Shown here piece after piece: positions 38,147 through 48,405 of a stretch of 64,000 bases of DNA; the stretch's first letter is position 1; each line of letters begins with the position of its first letter. The stretch is from Caulobacterales bacterium (GTDB taxonomy: Bacteria; Pseudomonadota; Alphaproteobacteria; Caulobacterales; Caulobacteraceae): NCBI GenBank assembly GCA_019510435.1, contig JAEKKJ010000016.1, forward strand, positions 310,001 through 374,000, given 5' to 3'. The translations under genes were made by a program, and so were the position numbers. Under the pieces are notes generated by a model. That model was not told the origin of the DNA. It saw nothing but the letters and a program-made list of their open reading frames with translations, and did not search any database.

Positions 38147-38231
38147 TCCTTCCGCGCCCACGTCGTGGGAAAGGAAGTGGCCCTCCGCAGCGTCAGCCGG
38201 CTATGTGGCGGCGAACCCTGACGAGATCCCC

Positions 38232-39374
38232 ATGATCGACACCGCCGCCCGCCCCATCTTCGACGAAGAGCTGAACCTCTTCCGCGACCAGGTGCGCAAG
38301 TTCTTCGAGCGGGAGCTGACGCCGCACCTCGACCGCTGGGAGGAGGAGGGCCTGGTGGACCGCAGCTTCTGGCTGGCCTGCGGCGAGGCGGGGCTGCTCT
38401 GTCCGGGCGCGCCGACGGAGTACGGCGGCCTGGGCCTCGACTTCCGCTACAACGCGGTGATCGACGAGGAGCTGTTCTATGCGGGCTCCTCGGCCGGCAT
38501 CACCCTGCAGTCCGACATCGTGGTCGACTACATCGCCAACTACGGCTCCGAAGAGCAGAAGCGCGAGTGGCTGCCGAAGATGGTCTCCGGCGAGGCGATC
38601 ACCGCCATCGCCATGACCGAGCCCGGCACCGGCAGCGACCTGCAGGCCGTGCGCACCACCGCCCGGCGCGACGGCAACGAGTATCTGGTCAACGGCTCGA
38701 AGACCTACATCACAAACGGCCAGAACGCCGACCTGATCGTGGTGGTGGCCAAGACCGACCCCACCCAGGGCGCCAAGGGCATCTCGCTAATCCTGGTGGA
38801 GGCCACCCGCGAGGGCTTCAAGCGCGGGCGCAACCTCGACAAGATCGGCCAGAACTCCGCCGACACCTCCGAGCTGTTCTTCGAGGACGTCCGCGTGCCG
38901 ACCGCCAACTGCCTGGGCGCGGAGGGCAAGGGCTTCGCCTACCTGATGAGCCAGCTGCCGCAGGAACGGCTGGGCATCTCGGTCCAGGCCCAGGGCGCGG
39001 CCCAGCGGGCCTTCGACGAGGCGGTGAAGTTCACCAAGGAGCGCAAGGCGTTCGGCCAGACGGTGTTCGACTTCCAGAACACCCGCTTCACCCTGGGCGG
39101 CCTCAAGGCCAAGCTGCAGGCCGGCTGGGCGCACCTGGACTGGGCCATCGCCCGCCACCTAGAGGGCAAGCTGACGGCGGCCGAGGCCTCGGCGTCCAAG
39201 CTGTTCCACACCGAGCTGCAGTGGGAGGTGTGCGATGCGGGCCTGCAGCTGCACGGCGGCGCGGGCTACATGAACGAGTACCCCATCGCCCGGCTGTGGC
39301 GCGACGCCCGCGTCCAGCGGATCTACGGCGGCACCTCCGAGATCATGAAGGAAGTGGTCGCCCGGACGATCTGA
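38232..39374 (+). CDS. Acyl-CoA dehydrogenase (long-chain type)
   Basis: 380 residues from the ATG at 38232 (a GTG at 38205 is an alternative). FAD/substrate motifs: AMTEPGTGSDLQ, GSKTYITNGQNADL, LPQERLGISVQAQ, RKAFGQTVFDFQ, LQLHGGAGYMNEYPIAR and RIYGGTSEIMKEVVAR. It has Gly at the MCAD catalytic-Glu position (IYGGT rather than IYEGT), and the LPQERL segment resembles LCAD, where the base sits in that helix. First step of fatty-acid beta-oxidation. Convergent with the next gene, 1 nt apart. Confidence 0.94.
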   Translation: MIDTAARPIFDEELNLFRDQVRKFFERELTPHLDRWEEEGLVDRSFWLACGEAGLLCPGAPTEYGGLGLDFRYNAVIDEELFYAGSSAGITLQSDIVVDYIANYGSEEQKREWLPKMVSGEAITAIAMTEPGTGSDLQAVRTTARRDGNEYLVNGSKTYITNGQNADLIVVVAKTDPTQGAKGISLILVEATREGFKRGRNLDKIGQNSADTSELFFEDVRVPTANCLGAEGKGFAYLMSQLPQERLGISVQAQGAAQRAFDEAVKFTKERKAFGQTVFDFQNTRFTLGGLKAKLQAGWAHLDWAIARHLEGKLTAAEASASKLFHTELQWEVCDAGLQLHGGAGYMNEYPIARLWRDARVQRIYGGTSEIMKEVVARTI

Positions 39375-39375
39375 C

Positions 39376-39669
39376 CTATCGCAGCGCCAGGCCGGTGAGC
39401 GTCGGCGCGAGGACCAGCAGGACCACCAGCCAGGCGTAGCTGTCCTGCCCCTTGCGGAACAGCATCACCGCCGAGGGCAGCGCCCAGAGCAGCAGCGCCG
39501 TCTCGGCCGCCGCCACCAGCACGCCCCGCGGCGGCAGTCGCACCAAATTGTGCGCATGCCAGCCGCCCTGGACATAGCCCACCACCTGGGCGGCGTTCAG
39601 GGAAAGCGGCCACAGGCACGCCGCGGCGGCGACGTAGAACGCGATGGTCGGGATTGCGCCGTTCTTCAT
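39376..39669 (-). CDS. Small three-helix membrane protein, unknown
   Basis: 97 residues, hydrophobic segments near 7-28, 46-66 and 75-95. Charged linkers (FRKGQDSY) between. Its ATG overlaps the stop of the amidohydrolase upstream (ATGA at 39666-39669), so it is cotranslated with it. No family recognised. Confidence 0.75.
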   Translation of the reverse strand: MKNGAIPTIAFYVAAAACLWPLSLNAAQVVGYVQGGWHAHNLVRLPPRGVLVAAAETALLLWALPSAVMLFRKGQDSYAWLVVLLVLAPTLTGLALR

Positions 39670-40952
39670 CGTGCCCTCACCACCACATCGCCGCCCTTCA
39701 TCACGAACACCGGATGCTCCAGCACGGTCACGTCGCCGAGCGGATCGCCCTTCACCCCCACCAGGTCGCCATAGTGGCCGGGCGTCGCCTGGCCCACATC
39801 GGCGGCGCGGTCCAGCGCCTCGGCGGCGTTGAGCGTCGCGGTCTGGATCGCCTGCAGGGGCGTGGCTCCATAGCGCACCATCACCGCGAACTGCCGCGCA
39901 TTGGTCCCGTGCGGATAGACCCCCGCGTCGCTGGAGAAGATCATCTTCACCCCGGCCTTCAGCGCCTTCCTGAAGTTCTCCCGCTGGATGTCGCCGATGT
40001 CGCGGTCCTTCTTCAGGTTCTCCTCCAGCACCCCGTTCTTCTTGCCCTCGGCCTGGGTGTAGTCGGTGTTGTAGATGTCCATGCCGAACCAGGCGCCCTT
40101 CTGGACGGCCAGGCGGATGCCCTCCTCGTCCACCAGGCTGGCGTGCTCGATGGTGTCGACGCCGCCCAGGATCGAGGCCTTGATGCCGTCCGCGCCATGG
40201 GCGTGGGCCGCCACGCGCAGGCCCAGGCGGTGCGCCTCGTCCACGATGGCCTTGATCTCCTCCAGGGTAAGCTGCTGGGCGCCGGGCGTGTCGCCGTGGC
40301 TGAACACCCCGCCGGTGGCGCAGATCTTGATCACCGTGGCGCCGTACTTGTGCATCCAGCGCACCCGCTCGCGGCCGGCGTCGGGGCTGTCGACCACGGC
40401 GTCGCCCTTCTGGTGCATGGAGGGCGGGAACGAGTTCTGGTCGCAGTGGCCGCCGGTGGAGCCGATGGCGTAGCCGGCGGTGACCATCCGCGGCCCTTCC
40501 ACGAAGCCGCCGTCGATCGCCTCGCGCAGGCCCACGTCGTCGAAATTGTGGGACCCCACGTTGCGCACGGTGGTGAAGCCCGCCTCCAGCGTGGCCTTGG
40601 CGTGGGTGGTGGCCAGCACCGGCCAGAAGCTGTCGGTGAACTGGTAGCGGTTGTAGCCGCCGAACAGGGGCGAGGAGGTCAGGTGCACGTGCATGTCGAT
40701 CAGCCCCGGCAGCAGGGTGACGCCCGGCAGGTCCACCCGCTCGGCCCCCGCCTGCGCAGCGTCGCCGGCCTTGCCGACCGAGACGATGCGGCCGTCCGTG
40801 ATCACCACCAGCGGATGGTCGACGTATTTGCCGCTCTTCACGTCCAGCAGCCGCTCGGCGCTGACCGCCACGGTCTTGGCCTCGGCAGCCCCCGGCGCCG
40901 CCCCGGCCAGTATCGCCGCGGCTGCGGCCGCCGCCAGAACTGCACGCATCAT
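39666..40952 (-). CDS. Secreted metal-dependent amidohydrolase (imidazolonepropionase-like)
   Basis: 428 residues from the ATG at 40950-40952 with GAGGGGAGC just before it. Signal peptide MMRAVLAAAAAAAILAGAAPGAAEA. TIM-barrel amidohydrolase: LPGLIDMHVHLTSS (His-x-His), the metal Lys in TVIKICATGG, His in VAAHAHGADG and TIEHASLVD, Asp in FSSDAGVYPHG. Close to the Xaa-Pro/Xaa-Lys peptidase subgroup of the superfamily, which act on dipeptides or similar amides. It forms an operon with a small membrane protein. Confidence 0.92.
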   Translation of the reverse strand: MMRAVLAAAAAAAILAGAAPGAAEAKTVAVSAERLLDVKSGKYVDHPLVVITDGRIVSVGKAGDAAQAGAERVDLPGVTLLPGLIDMHVHLTSSPLFGGYNRYQFTDSFWPVLATTHAKATLEAGFTTVRNVGSHNFDDVGLREAIDGGFVEGPRMVTAGYAIGSTGGHCDQNSFPPSMHQKGDAVVDSPDAGRERVRWMHKYGATVIKICATGGVFSHGDTPGAQQLTLEEIKAIVDEAHRLGLRVAAHAHGADGIKASILGGVDTIEHASLVDEEGIRLAVQKGAWFGMDIYNTDYTQAEGKKNGVLEENLKKDRDIGDIQRENFRKALKAGVKMIFSSDAGVYPHGTNARQFAVMVRYGATPLQAIQTATLNAAEALDRAADVGQATPGHYGDLVGVKGDPLGDVTVLEHPVFVMKGGDVVVRAR

Positions 40953-41058
40953 ACGCTCCCCTCGAAACTGCGTCTGGCTTAGCACGGCCGGCGTCAGGTG
41001 ACAGGGGCGCCCCCGTCCGCTATCGGGACGCCGCGAAGTGTGGTGGGAGCGGCGGCGG

Positions 41059-41970
41059 GTGAGCGACGAGACGGAACAGGGCTGGGCGACCGCCAAGACG
41101 CTGGCCGAGGCCCTGCCCTACATCCAGATCTACGACCGCGAGACCGTGGTCATCAAATATGGCGGCCACGCCATGGGCGAGGAGTCGGTGGCCCGGCTGT
41201 TCGCCGCCGACGTCGTGCTGCTGAAGATGCTGGGGCTCCATCCGGTGGTCGTCCACGGCGGCGGCCCGCAGATCTCCGCCATGCTGGAGCGGGCGGGGGT
41301 GAAGTCCACTTTCATCGACGGCCTGCGGGTCACCGACGCGGCCACCATGGAGGTCGCCGAGATGGTCCTCTCCGGCGCGATCAACAAGGAGATCGCCAAC
41401 TGGATCACCCTGGCCGGGGCCGAGGCCGAGGTGCGGGGCGTGGGCCTCTCCGGCAAGGACGCCCGGCTGATCACCGTGGAGAAGGCCACCCGCACCCGCA
41501 AGGATCCGGGCTCGGAGCTGGAGAAGGTGGTCGACCTGGGCTTCGTGGGCGAGCCCAAGGCCATCGACACCACCCTGATCGACGCGCTGCTGAAGGCCGA
41601 GGACGACTATATCCCGGTGATCGCCCCGATCGGCGTCTCGGCCGAGGGCCAGACCTACAACATCAACGCCGACACTGTGGCCGGCGCCCTGGCCGGCGCG
41701 CTGGACGCCAAGCGGATGCTGCTGCTCACCGACGTGGCCGGGGTGCTGGACAAGGACGGCCAGCTGATCCGCCAGCTCTCGGTGCCCGAGGCCAAGGCCG
41801 CGATCGCCGACGGCGTCGCCACCGGCGGCATGATCCCCAAGCTGGAGACCGCCATCGCCGCCGTGGAGGCCGGGGTCGAGGCCGTGGTCATCCTGGACGG
41901 CCGCCGCCCTCACGCCATGCTGGTCGAGCTGTTCACCGAGCACGGGGCCGGCACGCTGGTGTGCCGGTGA
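41059..41970 (+). CDS. argB: Acetylglutamate kinase
   Basis: 303 residues from the GTG at 41059 with GGGAG 9 nt before it; a GTG at 41038 in the same frame is possible. Second step of arginine biosynthesis. Motifs: [68 protein letters not shown] and [12 protein letters not shown]. Coupled by GTGA to the HAD gene. Confidence 0.97.
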   Translation: MSDETEQGWATAKTLAEALPYIQIYDRETVVIKYGGHAMGEESVARLFAADVVLLKMLGLHPVVVHGGGPQISAMLERAGVKSTFIDGLRVTDAATMEVAEMVLSGAINKEIANWITLAGAEAEVRGVGLSGKDARLITVEKATRTRKDPGSELEKVVDLGFVGEPKAIDTTLIDALLKAEDDYIPVIAPIGVSAEGQTYNINADTVAGALAGALDAKRMLLLTDVAGVLDKDGQLIRQLSVPEAKAAIADGVATGGMIPKLETAIAAVEAGVEAVVILDGRRPHAMLVELFTEHGAGTLVCR

Positions 41971-42629
41971 GCGCCGACCTGCGCCACGTGGACACCTGGC
42001 TGTTCGACCTGGACGGCACGCTGTATCCGGCCGAGTCCGGGTTCCTGGGCGCGGTGGTCGACCGCATGACCGACTTCGTGGAGAAGGTCACCGGCCTGCC
42101 GCGGCCCGAGGCGCTGAAGGTCCAGAAGGCCTATCTGTCCGAGCACGGCCTGACGCTGAAGGGCCTGATGCTGCACCACGGCGTCGACCCGAACGAGTTC
42201 CATGCCATCTTCCACGACCTGTCGCTGGAATGCCTGGCCCACGAGCCAGCCCTGCTGGCGGCGCTGGCGCGGCTGCCGGGCCGGCGGCTGATCTTCACCA
42301 ACGCCGACGACCTGCATGCGCGGCGGGTGCTGGAGCGCCTGGGCCTCGCGCACCTCTTCGACGCGGTGTTCCACATCGCCGCCGCCGGCTATGAGCCCAA
42401 GCCCAGCGCCGAGGCCTTCGCCCGCATCGGCGCCGCCCACGGGATCGATCCGGCGGCCACCGCCTTCTTCGAGGACAGCGAGCGCAACCTGGCGCCCGCG
42501 GCCCTGCTGGGCATGACCACCGTCCTGGTCGGCCAGTACGCGGCGCAGTCCTCCGCGCCCTTCGTCAACTACCGAACCCACAAGCTCGCGCCGTTCCTCG
42601 ACGACGCGCAGCTCAGAGAGGCCGCCTGA
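41967..42629 (+). CDS. HAD-family pyrimidine 5'-nucleotidase
   Basis: 220 residues. GTG start within the argB stop. HAD motif [10 protein letters not shown], motif [19 protein letters not shown], motif III Lys in [11 protein letters not shown], motif [11 protein letters not shown]. The sequence type is that of yeast Sdt1-like pyrimidine nucleotidases, which in alphaproteobacteria often follow argB. It dephosphorylates small phosphoesters such as UMP/CMP. dapD follows 5 nt downstream. Confidence 0.9.
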   Translation: MSADLRHVDTWLFDLDGTLYPAESGFLGAVVDRMTDFVEKVTGLPRPEALKVQKAYLSEHGLTLKGLMLHHGVDPNEFHAIFHDLSLECLAHEPALLAALARLPGRRLIFTNADDLHARRVLERLGLAHLFDAVFHIAAAGYEPKPSAEAFARIGAAHGIDPAATAFFEDSERNLAPAALLGMTTVLVGQYAAQSSAPFVNYRTHKLAPFLDDAQLREAA

Positions 42630-42634
42630 CGTCC

Positions 42635-43480
<846 letters not shown>

Positions 43481-43557
43481 CGGGCCGACCACGCGCGGCT
43501 AGGCAAGCCCATGGCGGCGGGCGATGGTGGGCGAAAATCTCTGAGGAAACGCCTGTC

Positions 43558-44781
43558 ATGACCTCGCGCCCTGAGCGCCAAGGGCCCTTGCGCGACCCGC
43601 CGGTCCGCAAGGCCGCCTTGCCCGAAAGTTCGCCATCGGACCCCGCCGCGGTGGCGGGGGAGCACTTCGCGCGCGGGGAGATCGCCGCCGCCATCGCCAT
43701 CGGCCTGGCGTCGCTGTTGATCTCCGGACTGATGGCGCTGCTGCTGGGCGTGCTGGTTGAGGAAGGCCGGCTCTCGGCGCCCGGCATCGGCCTGGCCGCC
43801 ATGCTGGAGGCGCTCACCACCGGCCTCGTGACCGGGCTTGCGGGCATGGTGTTGAAGCCCGTGCGGCTGCGGACCGTCGCCGTCGTCGCCACGCTGGCGG
43901 TCGTTGCGGCGGACCTGGCGACCACGCGCGTCTCCGGCGGCGGGCTGATGGCCATGCGCGCCGCCGCCGGCGTGCCCGAAGGGGTGCTGCTCTGGATCGC
44001 CATCGGCCTGATCTCCCGCTCGGTGACGCCCGAGCGATGGGCGGCGGTGCTGTTCACCGGCATGGGCGTGACCCAGCTGGCGGCCGCGGCCGGCATCTCC
44101 GCGTTCGTCCTGCCGGTCTTCGGCGCCAACGGCGGCTATGTGGCCGTGGCGGTGCTGGTGCTGGCGGGACTGGCCGCAGCGCCGTTCCTGCCATCGGCGT
44201 TCGAGGCCGGTCCAGGAGCCCTCGGGACCGCCGGCGCGCCCCCGCTGCGTGGCTGGCTGGCGCTGGTGGCGACCCTTTGCTTCGCGGCGGCCATGATCGC
44301 GGTGTCGGTCTATGTCCTGCCGCTGGCCGCCGAGGCGCGGCTGCCGCAGGCGGCCGGCCGGCTCGCGATCTCGGTGGGCCTGGCCTGCCAGATCGCCGGC
44401 GGAGCCTTGGCGACCGCGCTGGCGGGCCGGGTCCGCTACGCCCGTGTCTTCTGGATCTGCGCCCCGTTGCTCCTCGTGTGCTGGGCGATCTACGCGACCA
44501 CCTCCCAAGCCTGGCTCTTCGTCGCGGCGGCGGGCCTGGCGGGGGCGGTGGCGATGGTCGCCGGCCCCTTCTTCGTGCCCATGACCATCGAGGCGGACCC
44601 CTCGCGGCGGGCGGCGATGCAGAGCGGGGCGGTGCAGCTGCTGGCCGGCGCGCTGGGCCCTTTCCTGGCGTCGCGCGTGGCGGGCCAGCACGAGGTGCAT
44701 GGCGTGCTCGTCATGGGCTCGGCGCTGATGCTGACCGGGCTGGCGGTGATGTCCGCCCTGCATTGGACCGCGCGGCGGTAG
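43558..44781 (+). CDS. MFS-like membrane transporter, unknown substrate
   Basis: 407 residues with GAGGAAA before the ATG. A cytosolic N-terminus of ~40 residues and about 12 hydrophobic segments (for example AAIAIGLASLLISGLMALLL; YVAVAVLVLAGLAAAPFL; LVATLCFAAAMIAVSVYVL). Only weak MFS signatures (FTGMGVTQLAAAAG). Substrate unknown; not obviously part of the dapD operon. Confidence 0.7.
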   Translation: MTSRPERQGPLRDPPVRKAALPESSPSDPAAVAGEHFARGEIAAAIAIGLASLLISGLMALLLGVLVEEGRLSAPGIGLAAMLEALTTGLVTGLAGMVLKPVRLRTVAVVATLAVVAADLATTRVSGGGLMAMRAAAGVPEGVLLWIAIGLISRSVTPERWAAVLFTGMGVTQLAAAAGISAFVLPVFGANGGYVAVAVLVLAGLAAAPFLPSAFEAGPGALGTAGAPPLRGWLALVATLCFAAAMIAVSVYVLPLAAEARLPQAAGRLAISVGLACQIAGGALATALAGRVRYARVFWICAPLLLVCWAIYATTSQAWLFVAAAGLAGAVAMVAGPFFVPMTIEADPSRRAAMQSGAVQLLAGALGPFLASRVAGQHEVHGVLVMGSALMLTGLAVMSALHWTARR

Positions 44782-44791
44782 CCTGTGGCCT

Positions 44792-45229
44792 CTACCGGAC
44801 CCCGTGGATCTGGGCGGACTCCTCGGCCAGGCTCTTGATCTCGCGGATCGCCTGTTCGGTGGGCGTCTTCAGGGCGGCGAACTCGGCGTCGTCCAGCGGG
44901 CCGGTGATGATCTTCAGCCGGGTGCCGAGTTCGCCCTCGGTGATCTCGAAGGTGTCGGAGAACGAGCGCCGCTCGGCGGCCTCCGGATCGGGCACGTAGT
45001 CGAACTTCAAGAGGCGCTCGGGCTTGAAGGCCGCCACCGTGCCGCAGGCCTGGGTGCCGCCGTCCGGCCGCTTCCACGCCACCCGCTCGCCCTCGCGCCA
45101 GGAGGTGCGGATCGAGATGCCGTCCACGAAGGCGCAGGCCCACTCCCGGACGAGTTCGGGCGTCGTCAGGACCCGCCAGACCTCCTCGGGCGGCGCGTCG
45201 ATTTCGAGGGAACGCTTCAAGATGTGCAT
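44792..45229 (-). CDS. SRPBCC / AHSA1-like polyketide-cyclase-fold protein
   Basis: 145 residues from the ATG at 45227-45229; the frame-open start at 45313 adds non-family sequence. Begins MHILKRSLEIDAPPEEVWRVLT, typical of the AHSA1/START-like fold with a hydrophobic cavity. FDYVPDP, ITEGELGTRLKIITGPLDD follow. Often paired with an ArsR gene; none is adjacent here. Function unknown. Confidence 0.85.
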   Translation of the reverse strand: MHILKRSLEIDAPPEEVWRVLTTPELVREWACAFVDGISIRTSWREGERVAWKRPDGGTQACGTVAAFKPERLLKFDYVPDPEAAERRSFSDTFEITEGELGTRLKIITGPLDDAEFAALKTPTEQAIREIKSLAEESAQIHGVR

Positions 45230-45427
45230 AATGGTCCGCCTACTTGCACCAACATCTGGTAGGCCCAGCCTGTTCCCGCAGCAGGCTAAACTACAAACGC
45301 TTTGGTTGAGCACCGACCCGGTTTGCAGGCATTGATGCCGCTTTGGGCTCCGATTGGCTCACAGGCGCGACGTTAACGGCGAAGGCGGCGAAGTCGTGGC
45401 GCAGCTTGGCCGTGGGCCTGCGGCGGA

Positions 45428-46849
45428 TCAACCGACCGCGACGCGCCGCGGGGTTGGCGGCTCAGCCGCGTCGCGCAACATGGCCTCCATGGCGTCGGCC
45501 GGCATGGGGCGGGCGAAGAAATAGCCCTGCATGCGGTCGCAGCCCGCCGAGCGCAGGAACAGCGCCTGGCCCTCGTCCTCGACGCCCTCGGCGACGATGC
45601 GGGCGCCCAGGCTGCGCGCGGCGTGGAGCATGGCGGCCACCAGCTTGGAGACCCGCGGGTCGCGCCCCACGTCGTCGATCAGCGAGCGGTCCAGCTTCAC
45701 GGTCTGGATCGGGAGGTGCATCAGCGCCCGCAGGTTGGAATAGCCGGTGCCGAAGTCGTCCAGGGCCACGTTGATGCCGGTGGCGGCCAGCCGCTCGATG
45801 TGGCGGCGGGCCAGGCCCATGTCCTGCAGCAGGAAGGTCTCAGTGATCTCGACGGTGAGCGCCGTCGCCGGGAGGGCGGTGGCCGAGAGGCGCTTGATCA
45901 GCTTGCGCGAGAACGCCGGGTCCATCAGGTCGCGCGGCGAGACGTTGCACGACACCACCTCGATCAGCCCCTCGGCGACCCAGGGCGCGGTCCGCGCGCA
46001 GGCGGCCTCGAACACCGCCTCGTCGATGGAGCGGATCAGGCCCAGTTCCTCGGCCATGGGCACGAAGGCGGCAGGCGAAAGCAGGCCCTGCTCGGGGTGG
46101 TTCCAGCGGGCCAGCACCTCCACGCCCACCATCCGGCTGGTCATGGTGTCGATGATCGGCTGGAACCACGGCACGATTTCGCCCGCCGGGATGGCGCGGC
46201 GCAACTCGGCCTCCAGGGTGCGGCGCTGTTCGCTGGCCTGGCGCAGCTCCGCGTCGAAGGCCGACCAGCGGCGGCCGCCGCCGGTCTTGGCGCGATAGAG
46301 GGCCATGTCGGCGTAGCGCTGCAGGTCCGCGGCGTCCTGAGCGTCGCGCGGGAAACGGGCCACGCCTACCGAAGCGCCCGGGGAGACGGTGCGGCCATAG
46401 ATGGTCTGGGGCTGGGAGAGGCCGGCCAGCAGGCGCTCGGCCCGTCCGGCGATCTCCACGTCGTCGGTGACCAGGGCGAACTCGTCGCCGCCCAGGCGCG
46501 CGGCCATGTCGCCGGGCTTGGCCTCTTCGCGCAGGCGCTGGCCCAGCTCGGCCAGCAGCAGGTCGCCGGCATGGTGGCCCAGGGTGTCGTTCAGGGTCTT
46601 GAAGCGGTCCAGGTCGATGACGATGAGCGCGACGGAGCCGCCATGGGCCCGCGCCTCCTCCAGCCGCTCGCACAGGCCCGAGGTGAAGGCGCCGCGGTTC
46701 ATGAGGCCGGTCAGGGAATCGGTCTGCGCGAGGCGGAGCGTCAGCGCTCGCTCGGCTTCCAGTTCCGCCACCCGGGCGGTGAGTTCAGCAAGTCTGTTCG
46801 ACAAGTTGGACACGGGGTTCGGCGGACTCGGAAAAAACGATCCCGCCAC
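45428..46849 (-). CDS. GGDEF-EAL dual-domain c-di-GMP signalling protein
   Basis: 473 residues from a GTG at 46847-46849 (a GTG at codon 13 is also possible). A short coiled N-terminus (SNRLAELTARVAELEAERAL), then a GGDEF domain ~43-205 with intact RLGGDEFALV (120-124), but the inhibitory RxxD site is KPGD (111-114). The EAL domain ~215-460 has EVLARWNH (EVL form), CNVSPRDL, VEITETFLL, ALDDFGTGYSNL, VKLDRSL, AEGVED. Both active sites look usable; cytosolic, no sensor domain. Confidence 0.92.
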   Translation of the reverse strand: MAGSFFPSPPNPVSNLSNRLAELTARVAELEAERALTLRLAQTDSLTGLMNRGAFTSGLCERLEEARAHGGSVALIVIDLDRFKTLNDTLGHHAGDLLLAELGQRLREEAKPGDMAARLGGDEFALVTDDVEIAGRAERLLAGLSQPQTIYGRTVSPGASVGVARFPRDAQDAADLQRYADMALYRAKTGGGRRWSAFDAELRQASEQRRTLEAELRRAIPAGEIVPWFQPIIDTMTSRMVGVEVLARWNHPEQGLLSPAAFVPMAEELGLIRSIDEAVFEAACARTAPWVAEGLIEVVSCNVSPRDLMDPAFSRKLIKRLSATALPATALTVEITETFLLQDMGLARRHIERLAATGINVALDDFGTGYSNLRALMHLPIQTVKLDRSLIDDVGRDPRVSKLVAAMLHAARSLGARIVAEGVEDEGQALFLRSAGCDRMQGYFFARPMPADAMEAMLRDAAEPPTPRRVAVG

Positions 46850-46932
46850 CTTCGCCGGACGAGGCGAACGCCACGTTAAGCGACACGGTTTACGCCCGTT
46901 AAGGTCACCCGGATCGGGTAAGCATGTCGCCG

Positions 46933-48180
46933 TCAGGCGCTGGCCGCCTCCGCCGCGGGGACCTCGATCTGGTTCTCCCAGCGCGCCACGATGGCCGCCG
47001 CCACCGAATTGCCGACCACGTTCGTCGCCGAGCGGCCCATGTCCAGCAGGTGGTCCACGGCCAGGATCAGCAGCAGCCCCGCCTCGGGGAGGCGGAAATA
47101 GGTGAGGGTCGCGGCGATCACCACCAGCGAGGCGCGCGGGACGCCCGCCATGCCCTTGGACGTCACCATCAGCAGCAGCAACATGGTGATCTGCTGGCCG
47201 ATGGACAGCGATATCCCATAGACCTGGGCAATGAAGATGGTGGCGAAGGTGCAGTACATCATCGAGCCGTCAAGGTTAAACGAGTAACCTAAAGGCAGGA
47301 CGAAGCTGGCCACCTTCTTGGAGATGCCCCACTTCTGAAGCTCTTCCAGAGTGCGAGGGTAGGCGGCCTCCGAGGAGGCGGTCGAAAACGCGAGCAGGGC
47401 CGGGCTGCGGATCGCCGCCATCAGGCTCAGCGCCCGCCGTCCCGTGATCGCCACCACGGCGGCGATCAGCAGCGCCCAGAGGATCCCCAGCGACGCGTAG
47501 AACCCCAGCACGAACTTGCCGTAGGTGACGATCACCGAGAGGCCCTGGGTGGCGATGCTGGCCGCCAGGGCCGCGAAGATCGCCAGCGGCGCGGTGCGCA
47601 TCACATAGCCGGTCATCTTCAGCATGATCGCCGCCACCTGCTCGACCAGGGCCAGGACGGCCGGCGCGCGGTCGTCGATGCTGGCGATGGCGGTGCCGGC
47701 CAGGACCGAGAACACCACGATCTGCAGGATCTCGTTCTTGGCCATGGCGTCGACCACGGACGAGGGGATCACGTGGGCGATGAAGTCGCTGAGGTTGAAC
47801 TTGGAGACGTCGACGCCGGCGCTGGCGTCCACCGGCGGCGGCGTCAGGTGCAGGCTGGCCCCCGGCTGCAGCAGGTGGACCATCAGGAGGCCGATGGTCA
47901 GCGAGACCAGCGAGGCCAGGATGAACCAGCCGATGGTGCGCACGCCTACGCGGCCCACCTCGGACGCGTCCCCCATGTGGGCGATGCCGGCGATCAGGGT
48001 CGAAAGCACCAATGGCGCGATGATCATCCGGATCAGCAGCAGGAAGGCCTTGGTGACGATCGAGAGGTTCTCGGCCACCGCCTTCGCGCCCTCCGGCGAC
48101 AGCCCCACGTTCAGCGCCCACCCCACCAGGACGCCCAGCACCATGGCGCCCACGACGAAGGCGGTGAAAAGTCGGTTCAT
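46933..48180 (-). CDS. Dicarboxylate/amino-acid:cation symporter (DAACS family)
   Basis: 415 residues. Family signatures: FLLLIRMIIAPLVLSTLIAGI, the re-entrant loop STASSEAAYPRTLE (hairpin 1), GYSFNLDGSMMY (TM7), KGMAGVPRASLVV (hairpin 2) and DHLLDMGRSATNVVGN (TM8). It resembles DctA/GltP, which import C4-dicarboxylates or glutamate/aspartate with sodium or protons. Substrate not resolvable. Monocistronic, divergent from amn. Confidence 0.92.
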   Translation of the reverse strand: MNRLFTAFVVGAMVLGVLVGWALNVGLSPEGAKAVAENLSIVTKAFLLLIRMIIAPLVLSTLIAGIAHMGDASEVGRVGVRTIGWFILASLVSLTIGLLMVHLLQPGASLHLTPPPVDASAGVDVSKFNLSDFIAHVIPSSVVDAMAKNEILQIVVFSVLAGTAIASIDDRAPAVLALVEQVAAIMLKMTGYVMRTAPLAIFAALAASIATQGLSVIVTYGKFVLGFYASLGILWALLIAAVVAITGRRALSLMAAIRSPALLAFSTASSEAAYPRTLEELQKWGISKKVASFVLPLGYSFNLDGSMMYCTFATIFIAQVYGISLSIGQQITMLLLLMVTSKGMAGVPRASLVVIAATLTYFRLPEAGLLLILAVDHLLDMGRSATNVVGNSVAAAIVARWENQIEVPAAEAASA

Positions 48181-48405
48181 AAGGCCCCCTGGAGACCCGT
48201 CCCGGCGGGACTGGCGTCAGATGCGTTGGCGCGCCCCCATCCATGCCGGGCCGCCTGGCCGAGGTTCATGGACCGCGGACCCGCGGATCAAAACAGTCGG
48301 CCTTTGTGGCTGTCCCGCTCCGTTTCGTCCAGCGTGGCCAGCCCCGACGCCCGCTCACGGCCTGCGGATTCGCAACCGTCACGCAGCGGCGCTATATGAC
48401 ACCCG

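Noticed and set aside
46866..46905. TTAA-type CtrA boxes upstream of the GGDEF-EAL gene
   Set aside because: TTAA/TTTA half-sites occur but with spacings of 6 or 9 rather than 7.
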